A stretch of DNA of 64,000 bases from Rhynchopus sp. YZ270_cl-10 (GCA_964035575.1 OZ037872.1:310001-374000); one strand, 5' to 3'; counted from the stretch's first letter, positions 18,227 through 28,920 are shown. Translations and numbers: made by a program. The notes: generated by a model from the letters alone, not told the origin.

Positions 18227-20650
18227 TCAAGCACTGACAGTGACGGCAGCAGGCTGTGCCAGGCCCTGCACAAGGTGGGAGGTGCTATTGCGTGCAAAGG
18301 AGTCAGGTGTGAGGACAACAACACCTGCAGCGTACCCCTCCATGCGTGCAAGGTCGTCCACCACAGCAGCGCTGCCAAAGTACGCGTGACGTGCTGCGCC
18401 TGTCTCAATGCCGTGTCCAAGTGTCACGCAGCTCACACCGTTCACCTGCACAGCGTGCACACCAGAAAGCACGTAGTCGTACACATACGAAGCCTCAATC
18501 ATCACAGTCTCCGCCTGCGCTGCATCTGTCGGGAACACCCACTCCCCACCCACCAACATCGGGTGGTACGGAGTCAACGTCAGCCCGCTGTCTGCAAAGC
18601 GGCGCATCTCAATCCGCCCACTGGGCACCGCAGTGCGCACCACACACACAACAGTCTGTGCGGTGCCGTCGTGTGCCAGCACGGTGTCGCCCTTCTGCAC
18701 TGCGTCTACACGTGTCAGCGTCGCACTGCCTTCGCTTGACACCACATGCACGTGGCAGTCTCCTGCGAAGCACCCTCCTCCACGGTTGTAGAAGTTGCCC
18801 ATGTTGGCCTTCTTCTGTCTCGGAGCAGCAGCACCACCACCGTATCCATGACGAAGAGCTGGCCCTCCTGCTGGCTGCGGCTGTTGGCCCAACAGACCCT
18901 GCACATGAGAGGGGACGGGTGCAGGGATCTCGAGGAAGGCTTTGTCAAGTATGTCGCGAATGGCAGAGAAGAGCGGCCCGCCGTAGTGCTGCACACCTGG
19001 GTCCTTGAAGTTGTTGCACTGCTGCATGAGATGCGCATTCACGAGGGAGGGGAGGAAGTGCTGACCCCACTTGCGGAAGGCAGTCTCTGTGACGGACTCC
19101 ATGATCTGCCCTTCGAAGTCCTTCTGCAGGTCTTCGATCTCCTTGTACATGATCACAGACGACAGTGTCAGCTTGCTGACGCACTCACGCACGCACTGTG
19201 CCGCAGTTCTGTAGTCCTGCGCCTTGCCCAGGGTGTGCGCCTTGGTGATGGCTTCGAGGCTCTCGAGGCGGACGCGGTGCAGCTCCGCCACGTCACGCTT
19301 CTCAGGGATCACCGAGTTCTTGACGTACTCATCCTGCAAGGTGATCACCTCAAGCGTCTCGCGCTCGCGCTTCTCAAGGTTGTACCAAGACGCCGTGATG
19401 CTGCCCAGCATAAGCACCTGCCCAGCCTCCCCACGCTCGACAGGCGCCGTCACTCTGAACACAGCATCTCTGCTCTGCCCGTACTGTGCACTGCCCAGGT
19501 TCGTCGTCACACCCCAAGTCGTCCGTGTGTGCTGGTAGCCACCCACAACACAGGCATCAGCAAGCTTCAGGCCCTCCCGCTCCTCCACGTTCACAATGAT
19601 GTCACGTCCGCACTTCGCAAGTTGGTTAGTGATGGAGTTCACGAACACTGTCCCAAGCAGCGACGCGTCAGGGATGAAGGCGTACGTGCCGCACCCCTCT
19701 GAAGCAAGCTCGCTCAGCAGCGCACTGTCGAGTTCGTAACCAAACCCGTATGTGTTCACAGCACAGGGGAGCACCTGGTGTTCGTCACGGTAGCGGTGCA
19801 GCATCTCCACGTGGCCGCGTGGTGGCTGCACGGTGGGGCGCCCGTCTGTGAAGAGCATCAGGTTTGCGTTCCCGGGGCAGTCAGCCTCACGCAGCTGCTC
19901 AAGCCCTTTGAAGAGACCGTCCCACATGTTGGTCATGCCGGTGGGGAGGAGGTTGGTGAGGGCGGCGGAGACGGTTTCCTTGTTCTCCTTCGTCATCTTC
20001 ATGATGGGGAGCACCACGTTCGCGTTCGTGTTGAAGGACACAAGACCGAGCGAGTCTGCCTCCGTCATACTGGCCAGCACGACACGGATAGCGTGCTTCA
20101 CGAGGTCGAGCTGCGAGAGGCCACCTGACTCCTCTTGGCCCTGGTCATTCTTCACCTTTGCGAGGGAACGCATGGATCCTGACGTATCGACACAGCAGAC
20201 GACTGCGACAGGCACACGGCCTTTGGGGACTTGGCTGGTGGTGAAGAGGTTCTTCTTTGGCCCCTCGGGTGTGCGCAGGCTGACAAAGACGGTGTTCTCG
20301 GCACCGGCCCTGACACAGAGACGCGCCTTCTTCGACGTCGCCTCGGCTGCCTCTGCTTCTGCTGCAGGGTGCGGTGCTGCACTCTCCTCATGCGCCGGAT
20401 GTGCCTTGCGCCACTTCTCGATCATCCCACGCAACACACGGTTCGGCGCCAGCTGCGCCTTCCTCAACGGTGCCCTCGTATGCGGGCTTGTTGCGTTCTT
20501 CTCAAGCCACTCCTCAATCGCGTACTTGTCATAGCTGTTCCCTTCAGAATCCACCACAGCGTCGCGCATCAGCTTGTGCGTAATGATGCAGGTGAACTCT
20601 TCTGGCACATCCACAGGTGCAACAGCTTCGACAGGGGACGGACCGGACAT
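18227..20650 (-). CDS. U-box / VWA / Hint (Vint-type) protein, copy 1
   Basis: 807 residues in one exon. Residues about 16-84 form a U-box (EEFTCIITHKLMRDAVV...YDKYAIEEWL). A VWA domain with an intact metal site follows: D155-T-S-G-S159, a later TGMTN threonine and an FTDGRP aspartate. A helical middle follows, then a Hint domain from C627 (NRGGGC-FAGDC) with the block-B TPYH motif (H696). VWA/Hint proteins with the Vint-type domain are known in ciliates and other protists; the U-box predicts E3 ubiquitin ligase activity. The Hint cysteine suggests autoprocessing at the GGG-C junction, which would release the Hint part or form an ester (inference). The Hint lacks an obvious C-terminal splice Asn plus nucleophile, so cleavage rather than splicing is expected. 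Head-to-tail paralogue lies 690 bp upstream. Confidence 0.93.
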   Translation of the reverse strand: MSGPSPVEAVAPVDVPEEFTCIITHKLMRDAVVDSEGNSYDKYAIEEWLEKNATSPHTRAPLRKAQLAPNRVLRGMIEKWRKAHPAHEESAAPHPAAEAEAAEATSKKARLCVRAGAENTVFVSLRTPEGPKKNLFTTSQVPKGRVPVAVVCCVDTSGSMRSLAKVKNDQGQEESGGLSQLDLVKHAIRVVLASMTEADSLGLVSFNTNANVVLPIMKMTKENKETVSAALTNLLPTGMTNMWDGLFKGLEQLREADCPGNANLMLFTDGRPTVQPPRGHVEMLHRYRDEHQVLPCAVNTYGFGYELDSALLSELASEGCGTYAFIPDASLLGTVFVNSITNQLAKCGRDIIVNVEEREGLKLADACVVGGYQHTRTTWGVTTNLGSAQYGQSRDAVFRVTAPVERGEAGQVLMLGSITASWYNLEKRERETLEVITLQDEYVKNSVIPEKRDVAELHRVRLESLEAITKAHTLGKAQDYRTAAQCVRECVSKLTLSSVIMYKEIEDLQKDFEGQIMESVTETAFRKWGQHFLPSLVNAHLMQQCNNFKDPGVQHYGGPLFSAIRDILDKAFLEIPAPVPSHVQGLLGQQPQPAGGPALRHGYGGGAAAPRQKKANMGNFYNRGGGCFAGDCHVHVVSSEGSATLTRVDAVQKGDTVLAHDGTAQTVVCVVRTAVPSGRIEMRRFADSGLTLTPYHPMLVGGEWVFPTDAAQAETVMIEASYVYDYVLSGVHAVQVNGVSCVTLGHGIETGAARHAYFGSAAVVDDLARMEGYAAGVVVLTPDSFARNSTSHLVQGLAQPAAVTVSA

Positions 20651-21340
20651 TATGTAGTTTCAAACGTTTTTGTGTATGCTATAATTCGGTGTGGGTGTAT
20701 TCCTTCAACTGGCTAGACGAGAAAAGTGGAGGGGAGAGGATCAGTTTCAAGATAGAGCAGACCTCTCGTTCTGTGCGACACCAGCGCGATAGGGAAGAGG
20801 TGTGCTTAGTGACACGCACAGTTGAGAGGCTAAAACCAAATACGTTAATGCAACAACAAAAAGAACAACTTCCACCAAGATGCAGGCGGTGACCACAAAA
20901 GACAACCCTTTCGAAGGACCATGTGGACACGATCCTTTCGTGAAGCTGTCAAATGGTTGAAGTCAACAAATGTAAAAATGGGCAAAAAAATGAAGTGCAA
21001 ACCACGTCTCGGACGCAGCCACTAAACGAGCAAAACAAAAAGAAAACGTTATAAGATCCTAAGCCTGCTTAGTCACCTAAACTGGAAAATGAAATAAAAG
21101 AGATGAACGACCCAAGAGCGCAAAAAATAAAATCAAAATGTGTCAAATGTAGTACTCTAAGCAACAGTTTCGCGGGTGTGTATGGATGCAACCGGCGACC
21201 TGGTTAGTGTGGTCTGTAGCTTTGAGTCTCTTGCGCTGTTGTAACATTCTCAGCGTTACAACTACTTCACAAAGTAAGCGAACTGTGAAGCATGGGGGTA
21301 ATTAAGAATAGCTGCTTATTCAGCAGAATAGGGTGGTGCT
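20651..21340. other. Spacer between the two U-box/VWA/Hint genes
   Basis: No gene. A degenerate family-A hairpin copy lies at 21049-21078 (ATAAGATCCTAAGCC then TGCTTAGTCACCT). Another possible relative at about 20755-20787 has CAGA/TCTG around CCTCTCGT. The upstream part holds the candidate pyrimidine tract for copy 1 of the U-box gene. Confidence 0.5.
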
Positions 21341-23707
21341 TCAAGCACTGACAGTGACGGCAGTGGGCTGCACCAGGCCCTGCACAAGGTGGGAGGTGCT
21401 ATTGCGTGCAAAGGAGTCAGGTGTGAGGACGACAACACCTGCAGCGTACCCCTCCATGCGTGCAAGGTCGTCCACCACAGCAGCGCTGCCAAAGTACGCG
21501 TGACGTGCTGCGCCTGTCTCAATGCCGTGTCCAAGTGTCACGCAGCTCACACCGTTCACCTGCACAGCGTGCACACCAGAAAGCACGTAGTCGTACACAT
21601 ACGAAGCCTCAAGCATCACAGTCTCCGCCTGCGCTGCATCTGTCGGGAACACCCACTCCCCACCCACCAACATCGGGTGGTACGGAGTCAATGTCAGCCC
21701 GCTGTCTGCAAAGCGGCGCATCTCAATCCGCCCACTGGGCACCGCAGTGCGCACCACGCACACAACTGTCTGTGCGGTGCCGTCGTGTGCCAGCACGGTG
21801 TCGCCCTTCTGCACTGCGTCTACACGTGTCAGCGTCGCACTGCCTTCGCTTGACACCACATGCACGTGGCAGTCTCCTGCGAAGCACCCTCCTCCGCGGT
21901 TGAGGTACTTCTGCATCCTGGGCCTGGGTGCGGCCTGTGCAGGTGCCCCTGCGTTGCCCCTGCGTCCGTTCTGGTTAGGCTCGGGTGCTGCATAGCGCTG
22001 GGGGACCTCTGGTGGGGGGATCTCGAGGAAGGCTTTGTCGCACATATCGCGAATGGCAGAGAAGAGCGGCCCGCCGTAGTGCTGCACACCTGGGTCCTTG
22101 AAGTTGTTGCACTGCTGCATGAGGTGCGCACCCATGAGGGAGGGCAGGAAGTGCTGACCCCACTTGTTGAATGCCTGCTGCTCCAGTGCCTCTGTCACTT
22201 GCCCCTCCATGTCCTTCACTATGTCCGCCACTTCTGGGTACGCGAAGGCAGACCCAGTCTTGCAGGTGGTGATGGCCTCCTTGAATCGCTGTGCGGTATC
22301 GGGAGCGTTGCCGAATTTGTGTGCCTTTGCAATGGCCTCTGTGCAGGTGAGCCGTGTCAGGTGCAGCTCCGCCACGTCACGCTTCTCAGGCATAGCACCC
22401 TCTCCGTCGAGCTGCAGAGATACCACCTCAAGCGTCTCGCGCTCGCGCTTCTCAAGGTTGTACCAAGACGCCGTGATGCAGTCCAATGTAGTCGCAGGCG
22501 CCTTCACTCTGAACACAGCATCTCTGCTCTGCCCGTACTGTGCACTGCCCAGGTTCGTCGTCACACCCCAAGTCGTCCGTGTGTGCTGGTAGCCACCCAC
22601 AACACAGTCATCAGCAAGCTTCAGGCCCTCCCGCTCCTCCACGTTCACAATGATGTCACGTCCACACTTCGCAAGTTGGTTTGCAATAGAATGCACAAAC
22701 ACTGTCCCAAGCAACGACGCATCAGGGATGAAGGCGTACGTGCCGCACCCCTCCGAAGCAAGCTCGCTCAGCAGCGCACTGTCGAGTTCGTAACCAAACC
22801 CGTATGTGTTCACAGCACAGGGGAGCACCTGGTGTTCGTCACGGTAGCGGTGCAGCATCTCCACGTGGCCGCGTGGTGGCTGCACGGTGGGGCGCCCGTC
22901 TGTGAAGAGCATCAGGTTTGCGTTCCCGGGGCAGTCAGCCTCACGCAGCTGCTCAAGCCCTTTGAAGAGACCGTCCCAGATGTTTGTACGTCCTGCGGGC
23001 TTGAGCTGAGCGAGCGTGGTGGACACTCTTTCCTTGTTCTCCTTCGTCATGGGGAGGAGCGGCACGTTGACGCTTGCTGTGCAGTTGAAGGACACAAGCC
23101 CGAGGGAGTCGCACTCCGTCATACTGGCGAGCACGACACGGATCGCATGCTTCACGAGGTCGAGCTGCGTGAGGCCGGTGCACTCGAAGTTGCCGATGTC
23201 GTCCTTCACCTTTGCCTGAGAGCACATCGAGCCTGACGTATCGACACAGCAGACGATGGCAGCAGGGAGACGGTCCTTGGGCACAGCGGCCTCTGTTTGG
23301 AGTGATGCTGTGGGTGCGACGGGTGTACGGATGGTGACGTACGCAGCGTGCTTGCTCAGTTTGGCCAACGCCTTTGTGGTGACGTCTGGGGTGGAGTCAG
23401 GGTCGACACCGTCCACTGCAGCCTGCGGGTCGATGTGGCTCTCTGTGTCCACGGGGTGCTCCTTACGCCACTTATCAATCATCCCACGCAACACACGGTT
23501 TGGTGTCAACTGCGTCTTCCTCAACGGTGCCCTCGTATGCGGGCTTGTTGCGTTCTTCTCAAGCCACTCCTCAATCGCGTACTTGTCATAGCTGTTCCCT
23601 TCAGAATCCACCACAGCGTCGCGCATCAGCTTGTGCGTGATGATGCAGGTGAACTCCTCTGGCACATCCACAGTTGCAACAGCTTCAACAGGGGACGGAC
23701 CGGACAT
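21341..23707 (-). CDS. U-box / VWA / Hint (Vint-type) protein, copy 2
   Basis: 788 residues in one exon, paralogous to the gene at 18227-20650. It has the same U-box, VWA (DTSGS, FTDGRP) and Hint domain, whose Cys is at about residue 608. Similarity is mosaic. The first 80 residues, the second half of the VWA and the last 180 residues are almost identical, including at the DNA level. The stretches around residues 82-150, the VWA insert and the linker before the Hint differ strongly (here PQRYAAPEPNQNGRRGNAG in place of the copy-1 linker). This suggests tandem duplication followed by gene conversion of the ends. A candidate acceptor (AATTCACAG, minus strand) ends at 23740, about 33 bases before the ATG. 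Confidence 0.93.
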   Translation of the reverse strand: MSGPSPVEAVATVDVPEEFTCIITHKLMRDAVVDSEGNSYDKYAIEEWLEKNATSPHTRAPLRKTQLTPNRVLRGMIDKWRKEHPVDTESHIDPQAAVDGVDPDSTPDVTTKALAKLSKHAAYVTIRTPVAPTASLQTEAAVPKDRLPAAIVCCVDTSGSMCSQAKVKDDIGNFECTGLTQLDLVKHAIRVVLASMTECDSLGLVSFNCTASVNVPLLPMTKENKERVSTTLAQLKPAGRTNIWDGLFKGLEQLREADCPGNANLMLFTDGRPTVQPPRGHVEMLHRYRDEHQVLPCAVNTYGFGYELDSALLSELASEGCGTYAFIPDASLLGTVFVHSIANQLAKCGRDIIVNVEEREGLKLADDCVVGGYQHTRTTWGVTTNLGSAQYGQSRDAVFRVKAPATTLDCITASWYNLEKRERETLEVVSLQLDGEGAMPEKRDVAELHLTRLTCTEAIAKAHKFGNAPDTAQRFKEAITTCKTGSAFAYPEVADIVKDMEGQVTEALEQQAFNKWGQHFLPSLMGAHLMQQCNNFKDPGVQHYGGPLFSAIRDMCDKAFLEIPPPEVPQRYAAPEPNQNGRRGNAGAPAQAAPRPRMQKYLNRGGGCFAGDCHVHVVSSEGSATLTRVDAVQKGDTVLAHDGTAQTVVCVVRTAVPSGRIEMRRFADSGLTLTPYHPMLVGGEWVFPTDAAQAETVMLEASYVYDYVLSGVHAVQVNGVSCVTLGHGIETGAARHAYFGSAAVVDDLARMEGYAAGVVVLTPDSFARNSTSHLVQGLVQPTAVTVSA

Positions 23708-24144
23708 GGTTTTTTTCTCTCTTTTTTTTTTGGAAATAACTGTGAATTGGTGTAGGGCAGAGGGTGTTTGTTATAAAGGAAAAAGGTAGGGGTCTGGTGT
23801 CTTCTCATGTGCTCAGTGGCAAACAAAAAAAAAAACCCACACGGTGGTGTTATGCAAAGAAACGAAAAAGCTGTTAAGATGATCCCAAAACCTCATTATT
23901 TATGTGGATGTTCACACGGCTATACACATCCATAACAGAGGCGGGTATGAGACAAAAGCTGACCGGATGGGGAATTACTTTTTGGGAGGGGGGGTTTTTT
24001 TTTGGCACAGAAACGTTACATTCCGCTTATCGTAACAAATAAAGAACATCCGACTCACATATATCAAAGCGTTGCCTCTGTCCCCAAAATGTATGTGGCG
24101 CACAATGCTACGACGTTCTGCCTGACATGACACAGAAAAGTAGA

Positions 24145-24235
24145 GTTCGAAATACAAAGCCCTCTCGTGACAGTGTACCTTGGTGCATGACCGGCTGTAT
24201 CGGGGGGGTGGACACCCAACCATGCAGTCTTACAA
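24145..24235 (+). repeat. Family-B dispersed repeat
   Basis: It runs from TCGAAATACAAAGCCCTC through CGTGACAGTGTACC to CCAACCATGCAGTCTTACA. It contains two mini-stems: CCGG-CTGTA-TCGG and GGGT-GGAC-ACCC. The first is kept in other copies with CCGG or a G-U pair, which hints at a structured RNA. Confidence 0.75.
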
Positions 24236-25330
24236 GAAAAAAAGAACAGCGACAAGAAACAGTAGGCAAGATCTTAACCCTCATTGTGTTCGTCACCATA
24301 AAAAGTAAGTTGATAACGGTGCGCAGACGCCTCATGGGTAGATGCAGACCTGAGTACACAAAAGCTGTTAATCAAAAATCAAAAACAAGAATAGGTTCTA
24401 AACCTCAGCTCTGTGCATAGGTTCACCTTGTCATAAACGAAGCAGAGTCACGTGCAAACGTCTCTGCGGAAAAATGGCCACAGCAACAGAAAAGGAGAGA
24501 AGTTGAAAGTGCAAACGCCTCACCGTTCATCTGAAAAAAAGTTGTACACCGTTTCCTTGGAACAGGAATTGGGCAAACTTTTATCTAACTTTGAGGAAAC
24601 AACAGAGAAAATTTGAAATATGTAGAGAGAACAACGGTTGGAAAGAGAGTGTAGGAATCTGTCTACTGCTTCCGTATGTTACTATTGTAGGAGGGAAAGG
24701 GCTACTAACAGCAGTGACACATCCAACAACAGGCATAACCCAGAAATTTCCCACAAATGCATCGCATTGCACACGGAACGTTGGGAAATGCAAAAAAAAG
24801 GGGAGCTCGAAAGGATTGTGCACATATAAGGGAAAGCTTGGGAATTGCGAAGATTTCAGCACCCATTCGATCTCTAAATATTTCATGTGGCAGGATAATC
24901 AACAGCTGGAATGGTTGCCTTATTGAAGACTTATTGCACTCCACGCAGCGAGTTTCAGGCTCCGAAGGTCAGAACCTGAAAATCACCCCACAAAAAGCTT
25001 TGAACCCTACAACCCAACCCACCTTGTATACACCATAGAGAACTTTCAAGCGCAAAACACCCCCAAAAAAGCTTCAAGATGTTTTGTATAATCCCCAAAA
25101 AACAACGTATCTATCCTCTACCATCACATATGAAGCATAAAGCAATGCACAGAGTTTTTACATAAAACATCCCCTGCATTATTAACACATAAAACCGCAG
25201 CGCAATCGTCTCTACCTATCGACTCACTTTTCTACTACAAACAATCCCTCCATTTTTCCCCTCTTCCCATTTGCCGTTCTTCTTTAATTAATTTTTCCTC
25301 GTTGGAAAAAAAAAAAGGTGAAAATCTTAC

Positions 25331-25419
25331 TTGAAATACAAAGCCCTCTCGCGAACAGTGTACCTTTGGGATATGCCCGGCTGTACCGGGGTGGACACCC
25401 AACCATGCAGTCCTACACT
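25331..25419 (+). repeat. Family-B dispersed repeat
   Basis: Same layout as the copy at 24145, here with CCGG-CTGTA-CCGG and an ACACCCAACC end. It lies directly downstream of the small membrane-protein gene. Confidence 0.75.
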
Positions 25420-25495
25420 CCATTTCGTGGTTTACATCTGAAAAAAAAAAAGGTCTCAAAAGTATAAAATGGTATTTTGTTTGTTGTTGTAGTGC

Positions 25496-25783
25496 TCAAT
25501 GAAAGAAGGAGTGTACATAGGGTGTCTTGACCCCTGAGGTGTAACGTTCCTTCGCAGCAAGGTGGCTTTGTTTTGGGCGCGACGTCTGACTCATCCCAGA
25601 CACAAAGACCGTCAGAAGCGAGACCCAGCCAAGCACAACCTTAACCGCCAGCGACCCCCTCGGTGCTGCCGCGGCCACTCTACACGCCCTTCCCTTATTC
25701 TGATGCGCGCCTGGCAACGTGGTCGGAACAACAGCCTTCACATCCGCCCGCTCTGCTGCTACATGTGTATACCTATCCCTCAT
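25496..25783 (-). CDS. Small single-pass membrane protein
   Basis: 95 residues. A basic N-terminal half (ADVKAVVPTTLPGAHQNKGR) precedes one membrane segment (VVLGWVSLLTVFVSGM) at about residues 50-65, then a polar basic tail. Support comes from the minus strand, spacing within the array, and a good CT-AG acceptor (CCTTTCTTAG ending at 25796) that leaves a 12-base leader. The family is not recognised. Small basic single-pass proteins are common in mitochondrial inner membranes, but targeting is not clear here. Confidence 0.5.
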   Translation of the reverse strand: MRDRYTHVAAERADVKAVVPTTLPGAHQNKGRACRVAAAAPRGSLAVKVVLGWVSLLTVFVSGMSQTSRPKQSHLAAKERYTSGVKTPYVHSFFH

Positions 25784-26727
25784 CTGGTTACAGACCTAAG
25801 AAAGGCCTGACCCCTCCCCTGTGGAATTAAAGAAGGGTGTATTTGAAGAATTTGGGTGAGAAGGAGAGAGGGGGAGAGAGAGAGCAAATCGGGGGGTGTT
25901 TTGTTGTGTGTTGCATTTGTGTCGACAAAATCACGTTAAGGACGCACCTTTTAGTTACTGGTACTCAATATTAGATGGGGTGCAGTGGGAACACTTCTGG
26001 AGCATCGAGCGTGCTACTGGGACTACAGCGGAGGAGTTGGACGAACAACTTGCGGGCCATCCTCACCAACGCGGACGGCACCACTTTCGCGAAAAGAAGA
26101 ATAAACAGGTATCCCCTCTTTTGTTTCTCTAGAATCACTATTCGCAAAAAAAAAAAAAAAGAAAACGTTTTACAAAAGAACAATGGTAACGTACACGGTC
26201 CAGAGGACAGACCATGACAGGACGAAATTCCACGTCATGCCATTAAAGTGTCACGATAGCTGCTATGGCATTGTAATGACAAGGGGGTAGTCCTGTCATG
26301 GCAAAATCATGACACGTGCACAGACAGGGTGCCCCTGAACACTTCCATGCGGGAGGGGTGTTCAGAAGAGATCCGAAAGAGGTGAACCTTCATCCGTTTT
26401 TCAAACCACCTTTCCCCCCTTTGCCTCTTCTCCACAAACCTTGAACAGGTTGAGTTCTACAATAAAAAATATCTACTCGCACTGCTTTTCCCCCCACCAT
26501 CACACCCTTTATAATTTCAACAGGTTTTGGCATTGAAGCACAAAACCTTATGTACCTACATGCCACCTTTTTTGGCTGGACTTTTTTTTATATTGCTATT
26601 TCTATGAGAACAATGTTCTCTCTAAACGGAATGTACAACTGTGTTTTGTTTTTTTAACGATCCCATTTTGATTTGGGGTCTTTTCTAATTTTTCACGATA
26701 AAAAAAAAAAAAAAAAAAAAACGGACT
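25784..26727. other. Spacer with a fold-back element and weak plus-strand exon-like frame
   Basis: A plus-strand stretch at about 25975-26109 reads NNLRAILTNADGTTFAKRR and ends at AACAG followed by GTAT, resembling an exon end. No partner exon was found. A fold-back element lies at 26212-26301 and a long poly-A run at about 26699-26721. Confidence 0.4.
26212..26301. repeat. Fold-back element of about 90 bp
   Basis: CCATGACAGGAC (26212-26223) is perfectly inverted as GTCCTGTCATGG (26290-26301). The interior also pairs partially (GTCATGCCA with TGGCATTGT). MITE-like palindrome; no clear target duplication. Confidence 0.65.
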
Positions 26728-28893
26728 TCAGTACGGTGTTCCCATTCTCTCAGTGGAATGCTGAGACGCCTGTCGTGAGCTGATGTGATCGGCTGCATCA
26801 CTCCTCCGCCCCAGACCCCAGGTGTTCATTGTGGTTGTGGTGCCAGAGGACTCACGCCGCTTCTCGCGCTCTTTATCACGCTCAGAGACAGACATGATAA
26901 TCGAACGATCGGAGCGGTGCACTCTTGATCGTCCCGAACTCTGTTTTATTGTTGATGTTGATTTTTTTTGTTGAAACTTAGTAATGGTTTTTGCCAACAA
27001 AAACGGCTGAAGACACAACAGTTTTTTGTTATAGAATGCACTACACCGTCTCTGGTTGCCTCACTCTAAACATACCTTAAAGTACCCAGAGGTATCGAGA
27101 CGCAGCTGGTTCTCCTGCTGTTTTATGTTCTCCCTCTGCATCTTCAGCTGCAGCTCTTGCTCGAGGAGGGGGGTTTCTTCTTGTTCAATTTTTTGGCGTT
27201 TGGTGGCGGTGGCTTGGCATTCTTCCTCTAGGGTGTGGACGATGCGCTCCTGCTTTGCGACGGCGTCGGCAGCAACGTTTGCGGCGTGCGACACAACCCC
27301 CTCTTCCTCCTTCACAAAGGCAAGCTTCTCCTGCAACGACTGCTTCAGGGAGACCACCTGCTGCGTGCTGTGCTGTTCGTATTCTAGCTGCTGAACCGCC
27401 TCGGTGCGCTTTTCGTTGAGGGTATCGCTCACTGCTGTTAGCTCCTGCAGCTTGGATGCCACGCCATGACTGTCGATGGTGACGCTCTCTAGTTCGCCTT
27501 TCGCTTTGTTGATTTTGGAGTGAATCTTCTTGACTTCTGCGGTGCTTGAGGTGACGAGGCGCTTTTGGCGTTCGACTTCGCGGGTGGCGTCTTCCAAGGC
27601 TTGGCGGAGACTGCGTTCGGCAATGATCTTGTCTTGGAGGGTGGCTTGCCGTTCGGTGAGGTTGGATTCGCATTTGGAACGTTCGCGTTCCGCGCTTTCG
27701 AGGAATGTTTTGACGGCAGAGACTTTGTCCTTTGCGACCTTTTGTTCCGCATCGACGTCACGTAGGTTGTGTGCCACAGCATTGACGTCTTTGTCCGCCG
27801 CCTCTACCTTAGCCTCACAACGCTGTTCATTGCTCCGCTGTTCGTGCAACGCTTTGTCCACCTCACGCAGCTTTTCACACACCGACCGCACCTCGGTGTT
27901 CGAACCCTCCTGCTGCCGCTTCTTCCCTTCCGCGCTTTCTTTGATGAGAGCCAACATTTCTACCGAACCTTCCAAATCTTGCCTCAATTGGTAGTCCTCC
28001 CAAAAATCGCGAGAACGGAAATAACAACATTCCGCAAAGGTGGGGTAGCGGGTACAGAGACGGATAAAGTCGTCTTGATACAGAAGGCCGGTGTTGTCCA
28101 TATCTGCTTCATCGAACATACTCGAAACGACGTTGTCGGCGAAGTGGATGTGAAGAGTGGAGAGGAGGCGGCGGAGGTCTTGGAGATCTACTGTTCCTTT
28201 ACCGTTGATGTCTGCTTCTTCAAAGACGGCGCAGGCACGACTGCGTTCACATTCTACTGGACTTAACGCAGCCTTCATAGGTAGGGTTGGAGGTGGAATC
28301 GCCTGTTGCATTCCTTCGCTGTGTACCCCCTCTATCTCCTCCTGGTGAACATAAAATTGGGCGCCATGAGAAATAGCCGTACCCTGGGTAGTCTGCTCCC
28401 AAGCATTGCATGAGGAATTAAACAACGAAAGATGTGTGATCCTAAACGGCGCGCTCATCGGAGCCGCAGAGGCGCGCGCCACAGCCCGCTCCATACTGAA
28501 GACCCTTTGGCATAGTTCGGTCAGCTCGGAGAGACCAGGTTTGCAAAGAAAAGGGAGTTCTATGTTGATGCTTGCACCAAACACATTGGCCGCAGCGAAT
28601 ACCGTAAAGGGTTGAGAAGTGCGAAGGGAAGTAGGGGCGGAAGCGGAGGCCGATGCAGACACCCTACGTTGTACCGGAGGTGTAGAAGGTGCTGAGGAAG
28701 GGCTTGGCGGGACGTATGCGAGAGAGGAGGGTGCGTGGTGGTGTTGCGGTTGGGTGTGGAGGAGGCGTCCTGTTGTGCTGTGGGTCTGTTGGGAGTCGAG
28801 GGTCGCTACGTCGATCTCTAATGTGGAGGAGTCAGACGGAAGTGGCATCTGGATGGGGACGTACCCACCCCGCCTGCCAGAGGGGTACGGCAT
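26728..28893 (-). CDS. BILBO1: BILBO1-like flagellar pocket collar protein, two exons
   Basis: Exon 1 is 28893-27076, exon 2 is 26940-26728. The 135-bp intron joins GYFK to SSGRSRVH in phase 0, giving 676 residues. After a Ser/Pro-rich leader, residues about 105-195 match the BILBO1 ubiquitin-like domain as I recall it (FGASINIELPF, LSELTELCQRVFSME, AQFYVHQ). Two EF-hands follow (DINGKGTVDLQDL; DMDNTGLLYQDDF), then YFRSRDFWED as after the BILBO1 EF-hands, and a coiled coil of over 300 residues. BILBO1 polymerises into the ring at the flagellar pocket neck in trypanosomes. The order and spacing agree; the N-terminal leader and Ser/His-rich C-terminal tail are extra. I chose the ATG at 28893 because the upstream extension is repeat-derived. 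A close paralogue of BILBO1 is possible. Confidence 0.8.
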
Positions 28894-28920
28894 TGTGTGT
28901 GTGTGTGCTCTGTGGAGTAC

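Larger units (their letters stand above)
23708..25495. other. Spacer with two family-B repeats
   Basis: No intact gene. Two copies of the 90-bp family-B repeat lie at 24145-24235 and 25331-25419. A short plus-strand frame at 24638-24829 contains CYYCRRE and HKCIALH, which could be a zinc-finger relic of a transposase, but support is weak. The rest is A/T-rich. Confidence 0.5.

Noticed and set aside
18275-23236. Plus-strand frames over both U-box/VWA/Hint genes
   Set aside because: They mirror the conserved minus-strand domains and show low-complexity His/Cys-rich composition without domains.
24591-24926. Plus-strand frame with CYYC and HKC patterns nearby in another frame
   Set aside because: Overlapping frames on both strands are equally open; the cysteine pattern is too short to call a transposase.
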